From Sphingopyxis sp. (GTDB taxonomy: Bacteria; Pseudomonadota; Alphaproteobacteria; Sphingomonadales; Sphingomonadaceae), in NCBI RefSeq assembly GCF_016793825.1, contig NZ_JAEULM010000019.1, positions 62,001 through 126,000 on the forward strand: a DNA stretch of 64,000 nt, in the 5' to 3' direction. The notes below the pieces were generated by a model. The model ran no database searches. It worked only from the letters and a program-made list of their open reading frames with translations, and was not told where the DNA came from. The translations under genes and the position numbers were made by a program. Position 1 is the first letter of the stretch. The number at the start of each line of letters is the position of its first letter. Below, one piece after another: positions 27,665-38,172 of the stretch.

Positions 27665-29062
27665 TCAGATGTGGATCGGCTTGCCCGTCACCGCCATTGC
27701 GGCCTCCTTGATCGCCTCGCTGTGCGTCGGGTGCGCGTGACAGGTGTAAGCGATGTCTTCGGACGTCGCACCGAATTCCATTGCTTGTGCGGCCTGCGCG
27801 ATCATCGTGCCGGCGACGCTGGCGATACACCAGACGCCCAGCACGCGGTCGCTCTTGGCATCGGCGATCACCTTCACAAACCCGTCGGGCTCGTGGTTGG
27901 TCTTGGCGCGGCTGTTCGCCATCATCGGGAATTTGCCGACCTTGACCTCGCCGCGTTCCTTCGCCTGCTCCTCGGTCAGGCCGACGCCCGCGATTTCCGG
28001 CCAGGTATAAACGACCGACGGGATGACATCGTGGTTCACAATGCCGGTCTGCCCCGCGATATTTTCCGCACAGGCGATGCCTTCGTCCTCGGCCTTGTGC
28101 GCAAGCATCGGGCCGGGCACGACGTCGCCGATCGCCCAGATGCCGGGAACGCTCGTGCGGAAATCATGGTCGGTTTCGATCTGGCCGCGCTGGTTGACGC
28201 TGAGGCCCGCTTTGTCGAGGCCCAGCCCGTCGGTGTTCGGGCGGCGCCCGATCGAGACGAGCACGACATCGGCTTCGAGCGTTTCCGCATCGCCACCGGC
28301 GGCGGGTTCGAGCGTCAGTACGGCCTTCTTGCCTTTCACTTCGGCCTTGGTGACCTTGGTCTTGAGCTTGAATTCCATCCCCTGCTTCTTGAGGATCTTG
28401 TTCGCTTCCTTGCGGACGTCGCCGTCCATGCCTGGCAAGATCTGGTCGAGAAATTCGACGACGGTGACTTTCGCACCGAGGCGGCGCCACACGCTGCCGA
28501 GTTCCAGCCCGATCACGCCGCCGCCGATCACGACCATATGTCCCGGCACTTTCGCGAGTTCCAGCGCGCCGGTCGAATCGACGATGACCTGCTTGTCATT
28601 ATCGACCGCAACGCCGGGAAGCGGCGTCACCGACGAACCCGTTGCGATAATGATATTCTTCGCCCGCACGCTCTTGCCCGCGACCTCGACGGTGTCGGCG
28701 GAGGTGAACTGCGCATAGCCCTTCAGCCAGTCTACCTTGTTCTTCTTGAACAGGAATTCGATGCCGCCGGTCAGACCCTTCACCGCGTCGCGGCGCTGGC
28801 CGTGCATGGTGCCAAGGTCGAGTTCGGGCTTTACCTTGATGCCCATCGCCGCCATCGCGCCACCCGCGGCGGCCTCGAAATATTCGGATGCGTGGAGCAT
28901 CGCCTTCGACGGGATGCAGCCCACGTTGAGACACGTGCCACCCAGCGTTTCGCGCCCTTCGGCACAGGCGGTTTTCAGGCCGAGCTGCGCCGCGCGGATC
29001 GCCGCGACATAACCGCCGGGACCGGCACCGATGACAAGGACGTCGTAGTCGTAATCAGCCAT
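27665..29062 (-). CDS. lpdA: Dihydrolipoyl dehydrogenase (E3)
   Basis: A 465-residue flavoprotein disulfide reductase. The FAD motif is G-A-G-P-G-G-Y (12-18), and the redox-active disulfide is in GGTCLNVGCIPSK (Cys 44 and Cys 49). The C-terminal dimer interface carries the catalytic His in C-H-A-H-P-T-H-S-E. E3 reoxidises dihydrolipoamide of the 2-oxoglutarate dehydrogenase complex, fitting its position after sucA and odhB. The ATG at 29062 is preferred to a TTG two codons earlier. A DUF1877-type gene separates it from odhB. Confidence 0.96.
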   Translation of the reverse strand: MADYDYDVLVIGAGPGGYVAAIRAAQLGLKTACAEGRETLGGTCLNVGCIPSKAMLHASEYFEAAAGGAMAAMGIKVKPELDLGTMHGQRRDAVKGLTGGIEFLFKKNKVDWLKGYAQFTSADTVEVAGKSVRAKNIIIATGSSVTPLPGVAVDNDKQVIVDSTGALELAKVPGHMVVIGGGVIGLELGSVWRRLGAKVTVVEFLDQILPGMDGDVRKEANKILKKQGMEFKLKTKVTKAEVKGKKAVLTLEPAAGGDAETLEADVVLVSIGRRPNTDGLGLDKAGLSVNQRGQIETDHDFRTSVPGIWAIGDVVPGPMLAHKAEDEGIACAENIAGQTGIVNHDVIPSVVYTWPEIAGVGLTEEQAKERGEVKVGKFPMMANSRAKTNHEPDGFVKVIADAKSDRVLGVWCIASVAGTMIAQAAQAMEFGATSEDIAYTCHAHPTHSEAIKEAAMAVTGKPIHI

Positions 29063-29074
29063 GATCAAATCCGC

Positions 29075-29656
29075 TCATGAATAGTAGGTGATAATTGCTT
29101 CGTTGTTTTCGGCGGCTTGCCGGACAAAATTTCTCAACACATGGAAATTTTCCAGAGCATATTCCCTGATGTCATCCACATCGCCGCGAGCGACGACCTC
29201 GCCCATATAGAGTTCGTCGAGTGGCATCTCATCGGGCACATAGCGGACGAGGAAATCGACCTCACTCATTGCTGCCGCCGCTACCGTAAAGGCCTTCGCG
29301 GCTTCCGCGGAAATGACATTCGGCTTTCCAAGTCCCAGATCGAGATCTGCCAGTGGATGCAAGTCGTCCCCGATAATCGCCAACGGGCCTGCACCTCGAC
29401 CAGAATCTCCACTCAAAAGGTAATGCACGATATGCCAAGACTTATCGAGACCGGTTTCGTCGCCGTCTGATCGTTCGGGCACGGGAACCTTCGCCACCTT
29501 GGCAGGAGAGTCAAAAAGTCTCGAAAGAAAGCCGGGTTTCGGCGCGACATAGGCTCCTGGGTCCTGATACACGAACTCAGCGACAGCCTCGGGGCGTCCA
29601 CGCAATGCCTCGATATTATCCAGGCTGGTGCGGATTAATGAATAGCCGATCCCCAT
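29075..29656 (-). CDS. DUF1877 (YfbM-like) protein within the odh operon
   Basis: A 193-residue soluble protein that starts M-G-I-G-Y-S-L and contains L-D-K-S-W-H-I-V-H-Y-L-L-S-G, which matches the DUF1877/YfbM family. The function of that family is unknown. The gene is 12 bases from both odhB and lpdA, so it is cotranscribed with the 2-oxoglutarate dehydrogenase genes. Its base composition is visibly lower in GC than the neighbours (many AAT, ATA and TTT codons), which suggests later insertion. A role in the complex is possible but unsupported. Confidence 0.8.
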   Translation of the reverse strand: MGIGYSLIRTSLDNIEALRGRPEAVAEFVYQDPGAYVAPKPGFLSRLFDSPAKVAKVPVPERSDGDETGLDKSWHIVHYLLSGDSGRGAGPLAIIGDDLHPLADLDLGLGKPNVISAEAAKAFTVAAAAMSEVDFLVRYVPDEMPLDELYMGEVVARGDVDDIREYALENFHVLRNFVRQAAENNEAIITYYS

Positions 29657-29668
29657 GTTTGCGGTTCC

Positions 29669-30886
29669 TCAGAGATCGATCAGCAACCGCGTGGGATCCT
29701 CGATCGCTTCCTTGATCGTCTTCAGGAACGTCACCGCTTCGCGGCCGTCGATCAGGCGATGGTCATAGCTGAGCGCCAGATACATCATCGGACGGATCAC
29801 GATCTCGCCATTCCGTACGACCGGACGATCCTCGATCCGATGGAGACCGAGCACCGCCGACTGCGGCGGATTGATGATCGGCGTCGACATCAGACCGCCG
29901 AACACGCCACCGTTCGAAATGGTGAAGGTACCGCCCGTCATGTCGTCCATCGTGAGCGTACCGTCCTTGGCGCGCTTGCCGAGGTCGGCGATCGCCTTTT
30001 CGATATCGGCGAACGACAGGCTGTCGGCATTGCGAACGATCGGCACCACGAGCCCGTTGGGTGCGCTGACGGCGACCGAGACGTCGAGATAGTCGTGATA
30101 GACGATTTCATCGCCGTCGATGCGTGCGTTCACCGCCGGGATATCGTGCGCGGCCAGCGCCACCGCCTTGGTGAAAAAGCTCATGAAGCCGAGGCGGACG
30201 CCATGCTTCTTTTCAAAGGTTTCGCGATAGCGGTCGCGCGTCGCGATCACCGCCGACATGTCACAGTCGTTGAAGGTGGTGAGCATCGCAGCGGTATCCT
30301 GCGCCGCCTTCAACCGCTTGGCGATCGTCTGACGCATGCGCGTCATCTTGACGCGCTCTTCGCGGCGACCCGGCGCGCCGCTCGCGGCCGGTGCGGCGGC
30401 GGGCGCTGCGGCCGGGGCCGGAGTCGCAGCCGGCGCGGCGCTGGCGGCGGCCAGGACGTCTTCCTTGGTCAGCCGGCCATCCTTGCCCGTTCCCTGAATC
30501 TTCGTCGGATCGACCCCGTGCTCGAGGACAAGGCGGCGAACCGCCGGCGACAGCGTCGTCACCGAATCCTCACTCGCGACCACGGGTGCGGACGCGGCCG
30601 CTGCGGGAGCGGGGGCGGCCGAGGCGGCGGCGGCCGGCGCGGCGGCTGCGCCCGCTTCGACCGTCGCGATCACCGCGCCGACATTGACCGTGTCGCCGAC
30701 ACCGGCAAGCTGTTGTCCCAACACGCCCGCCACGGGCGATGGGACTTCGACGGCAACCTTGTCTGTTTCGAGGCTGGCGATCGGCTCATCGAGCGCGACG
30801 GCGTCCCCCGGCTTCTTCAACCATTCGCCAATCGTCGCTTCGGTGACACTTTCGCCCAGCGTGGGGACTTTGACTTCGGTGCTCAT
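29669..30886 (-). CDS. odhB: Dihydrolipoyllysine-residue succinyltransferase (E2o)
   Basis: A 405-residue E2 component. One lipoyl domain (residues 1-77) has the lipoylated Lys 43 in E-T-D-K-V-A-V-E-V. Two long Ala/Pro linkers flank a peripheral subunit-binding domain (L-S-P-A-V-R-R-L-V to L-T-K-E-D-V). The catalytic domain ends with [13 protein letters not shown]. Together these are the E2 of 2-oxoglutarate dehydrogenase. The upstream ATG at 30886 lies 93 bases after sucA. Confidence 0.96.
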   Translation of the reverse strand: MSTEVKVPTLGESVTEATIGEWLKKPGDAVALDEPIASLETDKVAVEVPSPVAGVLGQQLAGVGDTVNVGAVIATVEAGAAAAPAAAASAAPAPAAAASAPVVASEDSVTTLSPAVRRLVLEHGVDPTKIQGTGKDGRLTKEDVLAAASAAPAATPAPAAAPAAAPAASGAPGRREERVKMTRMRQTIAKRLKAAQDTAAMLTTFNDCDMSAVIATRDRYRETFEKKHGVRLGFMSFFTKAVALAAHDIPAVNARIDGDEIVYHDYLDVSVAVSAPNGLVVPIVRNADSLSFADIEKAIADLGKRAKDGTLTMDDMTGGTFTISNGGVFGGLMSTPIINPPQSAVLGLHRIEDRPVVRNGEIVIRPMMYLALSYDHRLIDGREAVTFLKTIKEAIEDPTRLLIDL

Positions 30887-30979
30887 CGTTTCTTCTCTTT
30901 CCGTCTCCCTGCCAAAGCAGAGAGCCATTGTCACATAGTCGGAGATGGGGCGCGGTGGCGCGGTCCCATCTTAAAAAAC

Positions 30980-33802
30980 TCAGGCCTTGTTCTTCGCGCG
31001 CCGGATTTCCGCCCGCACCGACAGGCCGAGCGCATCGGCAACGAGCGCCGACTGTTCGGTCTGGTGACGGCTCATCAAGCCGGTCGCCGGCGACGCGGCG
31101 GCCGCGCGCCCGGCATAGCGGGGGCGCATCCCCTTGTGCCCCGATGCATTCAGCGCCTCCTCGATGAAGGGTTCGACAAAGAACCAGGCGCCGTTGTTGC
31201 GCGGTTCTTCCTGCGCCCAGACGACCTCTTCCAGCTTCGGCATCCGCTTCAGGCGAATGGCGAGCGGTTCGCCCGGGAAGGGATAGATCTGTTCGATCCG
31301 GATCACCGTGGTATCGGTCTGTCCCGCCGCGTCGCGCGCCTCCATCAGGTCATAGCCGACCTTGCCCGAACAGAGCACGACACGCCGGACGTCGGCATCG
31401 GCCGGCGGCGTCCGGTCGGACATGATGCGGCGAAAATGCGCATCGCCGATGAAGTCCGATCGCTGCGACACCGCGAGCTTGTGACGGAGCAGCGATTTCG
31501 GCGTCATGATGATCAGCGGCTTGCGGAACGGTCGCAGCATCTGGCGACGCAGGACGTGGAAATAGTTCGACGGGGTCGAAATATTGCACACCTGGATGTT
31601 GTCGCCCGCGCAGAGTTGGAGGAAGCGTTCGAGCCGGGCCGAGCTATGCTCCGGCCCCTGCCCTTCATATCCATGCGGTAGCAGCATCACGAGGCCGTTG
31701 GCGCGCAACCACTTGGCCTCGCCCGCAGCGATGAACTGGTCGATCATGATCTGTGCCCCGTTGGCGAAGTCGCCGAACTGCGCTTCCCAGAGCACGAGGC
31801 TCTTTGGATCGGCCATCGCATAGCCATATTCGAAGCCCAGCACGCCATATTCGGACAGCGGGCTGTCGAGCACCTCGAACCGACCGTGCGGAACGGTCGT
31901 CAGCGGGACATATTTATGCTCGTCCTTCTGGTCGACCCAGACGGCGTGACGCTGACTGAAGGTGCCGCGGCCCGAATCCTGCCCCGACAGCCGGACCTGA
32001 TAGCCCTCGCTGAGCAGGGTTCCGAAGGCCAGCGATTCCGCCGTTGCCCAATCGAAGATTTCGGTATCGCTCTTGTCCGCAAACATCGCGGCGCGCGCGT
32101 CGATCACGCGGCGCAGCGTCTTGTGGACTTCCAGATCGCCGGGGATCGTCGTCAACGTGCGACCGATCGAATCGAACAGCTTGTCCGACACGCCGGTCGC
32201 GATGTTGCGGCGGGCGTTTTCGGTGTCGGCGGGGGTGTGCAGCCCCGACCAGCGGCCGGCGAACCAGTCGGCCTTGTTCGGCTTGTAGCTCTTCGCAGCC
32301 TCGAAATCGCTTTCGAGGCGCGCCACGAACTCGGAGCGGCGCGCGTCGGCCCAGCCGGCGTCGATCACGCCTTCGCTTTCCAGCTTTGCTGCGCAAAGCT
32401 GCGAAACCGGAGGATGCTGGCGGATGACAGCATACATCAGCGGCTGCGTGAACGACGGTTCGTCGCCTTCATTGTGACCGAAACGACGATAGCACCACAT
32501 GTCGATCACGACATCGCGCTTGAACTTCTGGCGGAAATCGATCGCCAGCTTGCACGCAAAAGTCACCGCCTCGGGATCGTCGCCGTTGACGTGCAGGATC
32601 GGCGCCATCACGCCCTTTGCGACATCCGACGGATAGGGCGACGAGCGTGCATATTGCGGGCTGGTCGTGAAACCGATCTGGTTGTTGACGATGAAATGGA
32701 TACAGCCGCCGGTATTATAGCCACGGATGCCGGAGAAGCCGAGGCATTCCCAGACGATTCCCTGCCCCGCGAAGGCCGCGTCGCCATGGATCAGCACCGG
32801 CAGCACCTGCTCATGCTTTTCCAGATCGTCGCGCACCACTTGCTGCGCCCGCACCTTGCCCAGCACGACAGGATCGGCCGCCTCGAGGTGGCTGGGGTTG
32901 GGGACGAGCGACATGTGCACCGACACACCGCCGAATTCGCGGTCGGTCGAGGTGCCGAGGTGATATTTGACGTCGCCCGATCCGCCGACGTCGTCGGGGT
33001 TCGCGCTGCCGCCCGAAAACTCGTGGAAAATCACCTTATAGGGCTTTGCCATGACATTCGCGAGCATGTTGAGCCGCCCGCGGTGCGCCATGCCATAGAC
33101 GATTTCCCTCACGCCGTACTGGCCGCCATATTTGATGATGGCTTCCATCGCGGGGATCATGCTTTCGCCGCCGTCGAGACCGAAACGCTTGGTACCGACA
33201 TATTTGCGCGCGAGGAACTTTTCCCATTCCTCAGCCTCGATCACCTTGTTCAGGATGGCACGTTTGCCCTCGACCGAAAATTCGATGATCTTGTCGGCGC
33301 CTTCCATCCGTTCCTGCAGGAACTGGCGTTCGGCGATATCGGCGATGTGCATATATTCGAGACCGACCGCGCCGCAATAATTGGCCTGGAGGATCGCCAC
33401 GATCTCACGCACCGTCGCCTTTTCGAGGCCGAGCGTGCCGCCAAGCCAGACCGGCCGGTCGAGCGCCGCGCCGGTGAAGCCGTGATATTCGGGGGTCAGG
33501 TCGCCGGGAAGCTCGCGCGTGCTGAGGCCAAGCGGGTCGAGCTTCGCGGCAAGGTGTCCGCGGACGCGATAGGTACGGATCAGCATCATCGCGCGGATCG
33601 AATCGTCGGCCGCGCGTTCGACCTCGGCGCTCGACAGCGGCGCGCCCGCCCGGGCGGCAGCGGCCTTCACCGCGACCTGCATCTGCTGCGGATCGAGCGC
33701 GGCGGTCAGGTCATCGCTGTCGATCGGCGGCCAGTTCTTCGGCGCCCAACTCGGGCCGGCCTGCGGTTCGTCGATGTCGAAGCTTTGTCGTTCGAGGTTC
33801 AT
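30980..33802 (-). CDS. sucA: 2-oxoglutarate dehydrogenase E1
   Basis: A 940-residue thiamine diphosphate enzyme that decarboxylates 2-oxoglutarate in the TCA cycle. Recognisable parts are the active-site stretch G-M-A-H-R-G-R-L-N-M-L, the ThDP motif with G-D-A-A-F-A-G-Q-G, and the C-terminal pyrimidine-binding domain. Length is standard. The ATG at 33802 is preceded by GGAAAAG; a GTG four codons upstream has no ribosome-binding site. It lies 84 bases after sucD. Confidence 0.97.
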   Translation of the reverse strand: MNLERQSFDIDEPQAGPSWAPKNWPPIDSDDLTAALDPQQMQVAVKAAAARAGAPLSSAEVERAADDSIRAMMLIRTYRVRGHLAAKLDPLGLSTRELPGDLTPEYHGFTGAALDRPVWLGGTLGLEKATVREIVAILQANYCGAVGLEYMHIADIAERQFLQERMEGADKIIEFSVEGKRAILNKVIEAEEWEKFLARKYVGTKRFGLDGGESMIPAMEAIIKYGGQYGVREIVYGMAHRGRLNMLANVMAKPYKVIFHEFSGGSANPDDVGGSGDVKYHLGTSTDREFGGVSVHMSLVPNPSHLEAADPVVLGKVRAQQVVRDDLEKHEQVLPVLIHGDAAFAGQGIVWECLGFSGIRGYNTGGCIHFIVNNQIGFTTSPQYARSSPYPSDVAKGVMAPILHVNGDDPEAVTFACKLAIDFRQKFKRDVVIDMWCYRRFGHNEGDEPSFTQPLMYAVIRQHPPVSQLCAAKLESEGVIDAGWADARRSEFVARLESDFEAAKSYKPNKADWFAGRWSGLHTPADTENARRNIATGVSDKLFDSIGRTLTTIPGDLEVHKTLRRVIDARAAMFADKSDTEIFDWATAESLAFGTLLSEGYQVRLSGQDSGRGTFSQRHAVWVDQKDEHKYVPLTTVPHGRFEVLDSPLSEYGVLGFEYGYAMADPKSLVLWEAQFGDFANGAQIMIDQFIAAGEAKWLRANGLVMLLPHGYEGQGPEHSSARLERFLQLCAGDNIQVCNISTPSNYFHVLRRQMLRPFRKPLIIMTPKSLLRHKLAVSQRSDFIGDAHFRRIMSDRTPPADADVRRVVLCSGKVGYDLMEARDAAGQTDTTVIRIEQIYPFPGEPLAIRLKRMPKLEEVVWAQEEPRNNGAWFFVEPFIEEALNASGHKGMRPRYAGRAAAASPATGLMSRHQTEQSALVADALGLSVRAEIRRAKNKA

Positions 33803-33886
33803 CTGCTTTTCCACGGGGAGGAAGGAATGGGTATTCTTATATAGGGACGAATGCCCGCCGGCGAAGGATGCCGGCGGGCCAGTCGA

Positions 33887-34777
33887 TCAGACGCGCTCTT
33901 TCAAAACGTCGGCCAGCGTCGTGCCGAGTTCCGACGGGCTCGCCGACACCTTGATCCCGGCGGCTTCCATCGCCGCGATCTTGCTTTCGGCGTCGCCCTT
34001 GCCGCCCGACACGATCGCGCCGGCATGGCCCATGCGGCGGCCCGGAGGCGCCGTGCGGCCCGCGATGAAGCCGGCCATCGGCTTCTTGCGGCCGCGCTTC
34101 GCTTCGTCGATCAGGAACTGCGCCGCCTGTTCCTCGGCATCGCCGCCGATTTCACCGATCATGATGATCGACTTGGTGGCGTCGTCCGCAAGGAAGAGTT
34201 CGAGGACGTCGATGAAATTCGTGCCGTTGACCGGGTCGCCGCCGATGCCGACCGCGGTCGTCTGGCCAAGGCCGACGTTGGTGGTCTGGAACACCGCTTC
34301 ATAGGTCAGCGTACCCGAACGCGAGACGACGCCGACGCTGCCCTTCGAGAAGATGCTGCCGGGCATGATGCCGATCTTGCATTCGCCCGGGGTCAGCACG
34401 CCGGGGCAGTTCGGGCCGATCAGGCGCGATTTCGAACCCGACAGCGCGCGCTTCACCTTGACCATGTCCAGCACCGGAATGCCTTCGGTAATCGCCACGA
34501 TCAGCGGAATCTCGGCATCGATCGCCTCGAGGATCGAGTCCGCGGCGAACGGCGGCGGCACATAGATGACCGACGCGGTCGCGCCGGTCGCATGCTTCGC
34601 TTCCTCGACGGTGTTGAACATCGGCAGGCCGATGTGCGTCGTGCCGCCCTTGCCCGGCGTCACGCCGCCGACCATCTGCGTGCCATAAGCGAGCGCCTGT
34701 TCGGTGTGGAAGGTGCCCGTGGCACCGGTCATGCCCTGCGTGATGACCTTGGTGTTCTTGTCGATGAGAATGGACAT
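33887..34777 (-). CDS. sucD: Succinyl-CoA synthetase alpha subunit
   Basis: A 296-residue subunit with the CoA-binding N-terminal domain ([11 protein letters not shown]) and the phosphohistidine His 251 in [11 protein letters not shown]. It needs the beta subunit SucC, but sucC is not adjacent and not anywhere in the window. The ATG shares one base with the stop of the upstream secreted-protein gene (TAATG). The normal neighbour at that place in related genomes would be sucC. Confidence 0.97.
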   Translation of the reverse strand: MSILIDKNTKVITQGMTGATGTFHTEQALAYGTQMVGGVTPGKGGTTHIGLPMFNTVEEAKHATGATASVIYVPPPFAADSILEAIDAEIPLIVAITEGIPVLDMVKVKRALSGSKSRLIGPNCPGVLTPGECKIGIMPGSIFSKGSVGVVSRSGTLTYEAVFQTTNVGLGQTTAVGIGGDPVNGTNFIDVLELFLADDATKSIIMIGEIGGDAEEQAAQFLIDEAKRGRKKPMAGFIAGRTAPPGRRMGHAGAIVSGGKGDAESKIAAMEAAGIKVSASPSELGTTLADVLKERV

Positions 34778-35262
34778 TAATTTACCTCTAGATTGATCAG
34801 GATGCCGCCGACATCCGAATTGGGAATGAGCCGAACTTCGTCTTTCGAACCCGCAAAGGACCAGGTGTAGGCGCCCTTCTTGCCAGCCTTCGCCGGCTTG
34901 GCCTGAACGCCATCGAACGTATCAATTGCGGCTTTCACGGATTCGGCCTGTCCGGCTCCGCCCTCGATGACGACAAAGCAGCCATACCGGCCCTTCTTAC
35001 TCGCACGCACAAGATACTCGATCGAACCCTCCTTGAAGGTTCGCATCGGCTCGCCACCGCCATAGGCCGGCAAACTTTGGCCTTCCACGATGCCGGGCCG
35101 AGCCGAAATCGCAAAAATCGCCGCATCCTTGCCTTTGCCTCGGGTAGCGAGACAGGTGTCCTTGAACGCCGAAGCCGCCGCCCGGCCGAGGTCGGGCGAC
35201 GCAACAGTTTCTGCGGATACAGGTGTCGCCAAAACAGCAACAAGCAATCCGGCAGAAATCAT
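34777..35262 (-). CDS. Small exported protein between mdh and sucD
   Basis: A 161-residue protein beginning with a clear signal peptide ([16 protein letters not shown], cleavage near residue 17). The mature part has two cysteines (37 and 94), which could form one disulfide, and ends in a mixed beta-rich region. I do not recognise a family. It starts four bases after the mdh stop and its TAA overlaps the sucD ATG, so it is firmly within the TCA operon. It occupies the slot where sucC is usual. Confidence 0.78.
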   Translation of the reverse strand: MISAGLLVAVLATPVSAETVASPDLGRAAASAFKDTCLATRGKGKDAAIFAISARPGIVEGQSLPAYGGGEPMRTFKEGSIEYLVRASKKGRYGCFVVIEGGAGQAESVKAAIDTFDGVQAKPAKAGKKGAYTWSFAGSKDEVRLIPNSDVGGILINLEVN

Positions 35263-35266
35263 CGGC

Positions 35267-36550
<1,284 letters not shown>

Positions 36551-37093
36551 ATGAACAGAATCAGGACGGCCGGCGTCGCCGCGATTCTCGCGCTGAGCGC
36601 CGTAACGCCCGCCGAAGCCAGCGAAAAGGGCTGGGACGATGCCGGAACGGTGGCGAAGAACGCATTGATCGTCGCGGCATTCGGCGCCCCCGCCGTGCAG
36701 GGCGACTGGGAGGGCGTTCTCGAAGCCGGCGGCAGCATCGGCGGCACGATCCTGATCACCCAAGGCCTCAAGGAAGCCTTCCCGTCGCGTCGCCCGGACG
36801 GAAGCGACAACAAGAGTTTCCCCTCGGGCCACACCTCGACCAGCTTCGCGGCGGCTGCGACCCTGCACAACCGGTATGGCTGGGAAGCGGGGCTTCCGGC
36901 CTATATCGTCGCATCCTTCGTCGGCCTCAGCCGCGTCGAGGCGAAGAAGCATCGCGTGGGCGACGTCCTCGTTGGCGCCGCCATCGGCACGGCAACCGGT
37001 CATCTTGTCACCACCAGGGCGAACGACCGCGTCCACATCTTTCCCTGGGGGGACACGAAGAGCGCCGGCGTGGAGGTGAGTTTTCGCTTTTAA
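36551..37093 (+). CDS. Exported PAP2-type phosphatase
   Basis: A 180-residue protein with an N-terminal signal (cleavage near A-E-A-S, residue 24). The three PAP2 motifs are present: K74-x6-R-P (81-82), PSGH (91-94) and S-R (127-128) with His 134 and Asp 138. It probably removes phosphate from a lipid phosphate or nucleotide in the periplasm or outer leaflet. The end Y/F-R-F style terminus (V-E-V-S-F-R-F) recalls an outer membrane targeting sequence. GGGAGA precedes the ATG. Confidence 0.87.
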   Translation: MNRIRTAGVAAILALSAVTPAEASEKGWDDAGTVAKNALIVAAFGAPAVQGDWEGVLEAGGSIGGTILITQGLKEAFPSRRPDGSDNKSFPSGHTSTSFAAAATLHNRYGWEAGLPAYIVASFVGLSRVEAKKHRVGDVLVGAAIGTATGHLVTTRANDRVHIFPWGDTKSAGVEVSFRF

Positions 37094-37128
37094 CCGTCCC
37101 TTATTCCCGTACCTGCTAGCGTCCCGAT

Positions 37129-38172
37129 GTGACGCGGGCGCTCATCAGCTTTGACACCGAACTCTCCGCCGGTCTGTATCAGCGCGGTGCCGATGCGCGC
37201 GCCAATTTTGAAAGCTCGATTCTCGGCCGCTGCCGCGACGGCGATTTCGGCATCCTGTTCCAGATGGACATGCTCGAACGCCACGGCCTGACCGGCGTCT
37301 ATTTCGTCGATCCGATGCCCGCGCTCGTCTATGGTCCGGCAATCATCGACGAGATCGTCCGACCGATCGTCGCGCGCGGACATGAGGTTCAACTGCATCT
37401 CCACACCGAATGGCTGGCCTTCGCGAAGTTCAACCCGGTCGGACGGTTGACCGGGCGGAATATCGGCGATTTCCCGCTGGCCGCGCAGAAGCGGCTCATC
37501 GGTCTTGCCCGCGACATCCTGACCGGCGCGGGGGCGCCGCGACCGACGGCGTTTCGCGCGGGCAATTTCGGCGCCAACGACGATACGCTGCGCGCGCTGG
37601 CCGCGCTCGGTTTCCGGTTCGACAGCAGCTTCAACGCCGCCTATCGCGGGCACGGCTGCGACATTTCGCTCGATGCCGGCGATATCGGCATGCGCGACCA
37701 TGCCGGCGTTTGCGAGGTGCCGGTCAGCGGCCTGATGGATCGCGCCCACCGCTTTCGTCCGGCTCAGCTCTGCGCCATGTCGGAGGAAGAGATGCGCGAT
37801 GCGATCGACCATGCGGCCGCAAGCGGAGCGATCCAGTTTTCGGCCTTCAGCCACAGTTTCGAGTTGCTCAGCCGCGATCGCAAGGTGCCGAACCGCCTCG
37901 CGATCGCAAGGATGGAGGCATTGTGCCGCGCGGTAGCGGACGATCCGCGCGTGTGCACCGCCGGGTTCGCGGGCCTTCCCGCCCCGACACGCCGCGCGGG
38001 CCGGATTCAGGTCGCCGCGCCCCGGCCGCTGCGCACGTTGCGACGGGTCGTCGAACAGGGGGTCGGGCATCTTGCGCACGAAGTGCGCTATGTCCGCGAC
38101 CTCATCGCCGTGACGGTGAACTCGTCGCGCTGGGGCAAGATCTTAGGCGGCGTCGTGCTGGCCATGGCCTAG
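37129..38172 (+). CDS. Polysaccharide deacetylase-like protein
   Basis: A 347-residue protein with the NodB-type start A-L-I-S-F-D-T-E-L and the metal-site motif Q-L-H-L-H-T-E-W. The following R-A-G-N-F-G-A-N and F-D-S-S-F-N segments fit carbohydrate deacetylases of exopolysaccharide loci. The start is a GTG. Its last 30 bases overlap the convergent zapE gene, so transcription of one could affect the other. Substrate is unknown. Confidence 0.8.
   Translation: MTRALISFDTELSAGLYQRGADARANFESSILGRCRDGDFGILFQMDMLERHGLTGVYFVDPMPALVYGPAIIDEIVRPIVARGHEVQLHLHTEWLAFAKFNPVGRLTGRNIGDFPLAAQKRLIGLARDILTGAGAPRPTAFRAGNFGANDDTLRALAALGFRFDSSFNAAYRGHGCDISLDAGDIGMRDHAGVCEVPVSGLMDRAHRFRPAQLCAMSEEEMRDAIDHAAASGAIQFSAFSHSFELLSRDRKVPNRLAIARMEALCRAVADDPRVCTAGFAGLPAPTRRAGRIQVAAPRPLRTLRRVVEQGVGHLAHEVRYVRDLIAVTVNSSRWGKILGGVVLAMA

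Noticed and set aside
30370-30680. Ala/Pro-rich repeats in odhB as a foreign repeat insertion
   Set aside because: Flexible Ala/Pro linkers between lipoyl, binding and catalytic domains are normal for E2 proteins.
29759-31681. A 640-codon plus-strand frame opposite odhB and sucA
   Set aside because: It is antisense to the lipoyl enzyme and E1 genes and has Arg-rich low-complexity runs from the Ala/Pro linker.
31886-33844. A 652-codon plus-strand frame opposite sucA
   Set aside because: Composition is Arg/Asp/His-rich with no family motif; it is the complementary shadow of sucA.
34777-35266. The gene between mdh and sucD as a degraded sucC
   Set aside because: It has a signal peptide and a short, intact frame without ATP-grasp motifs, so it is not a remnant of sucC.
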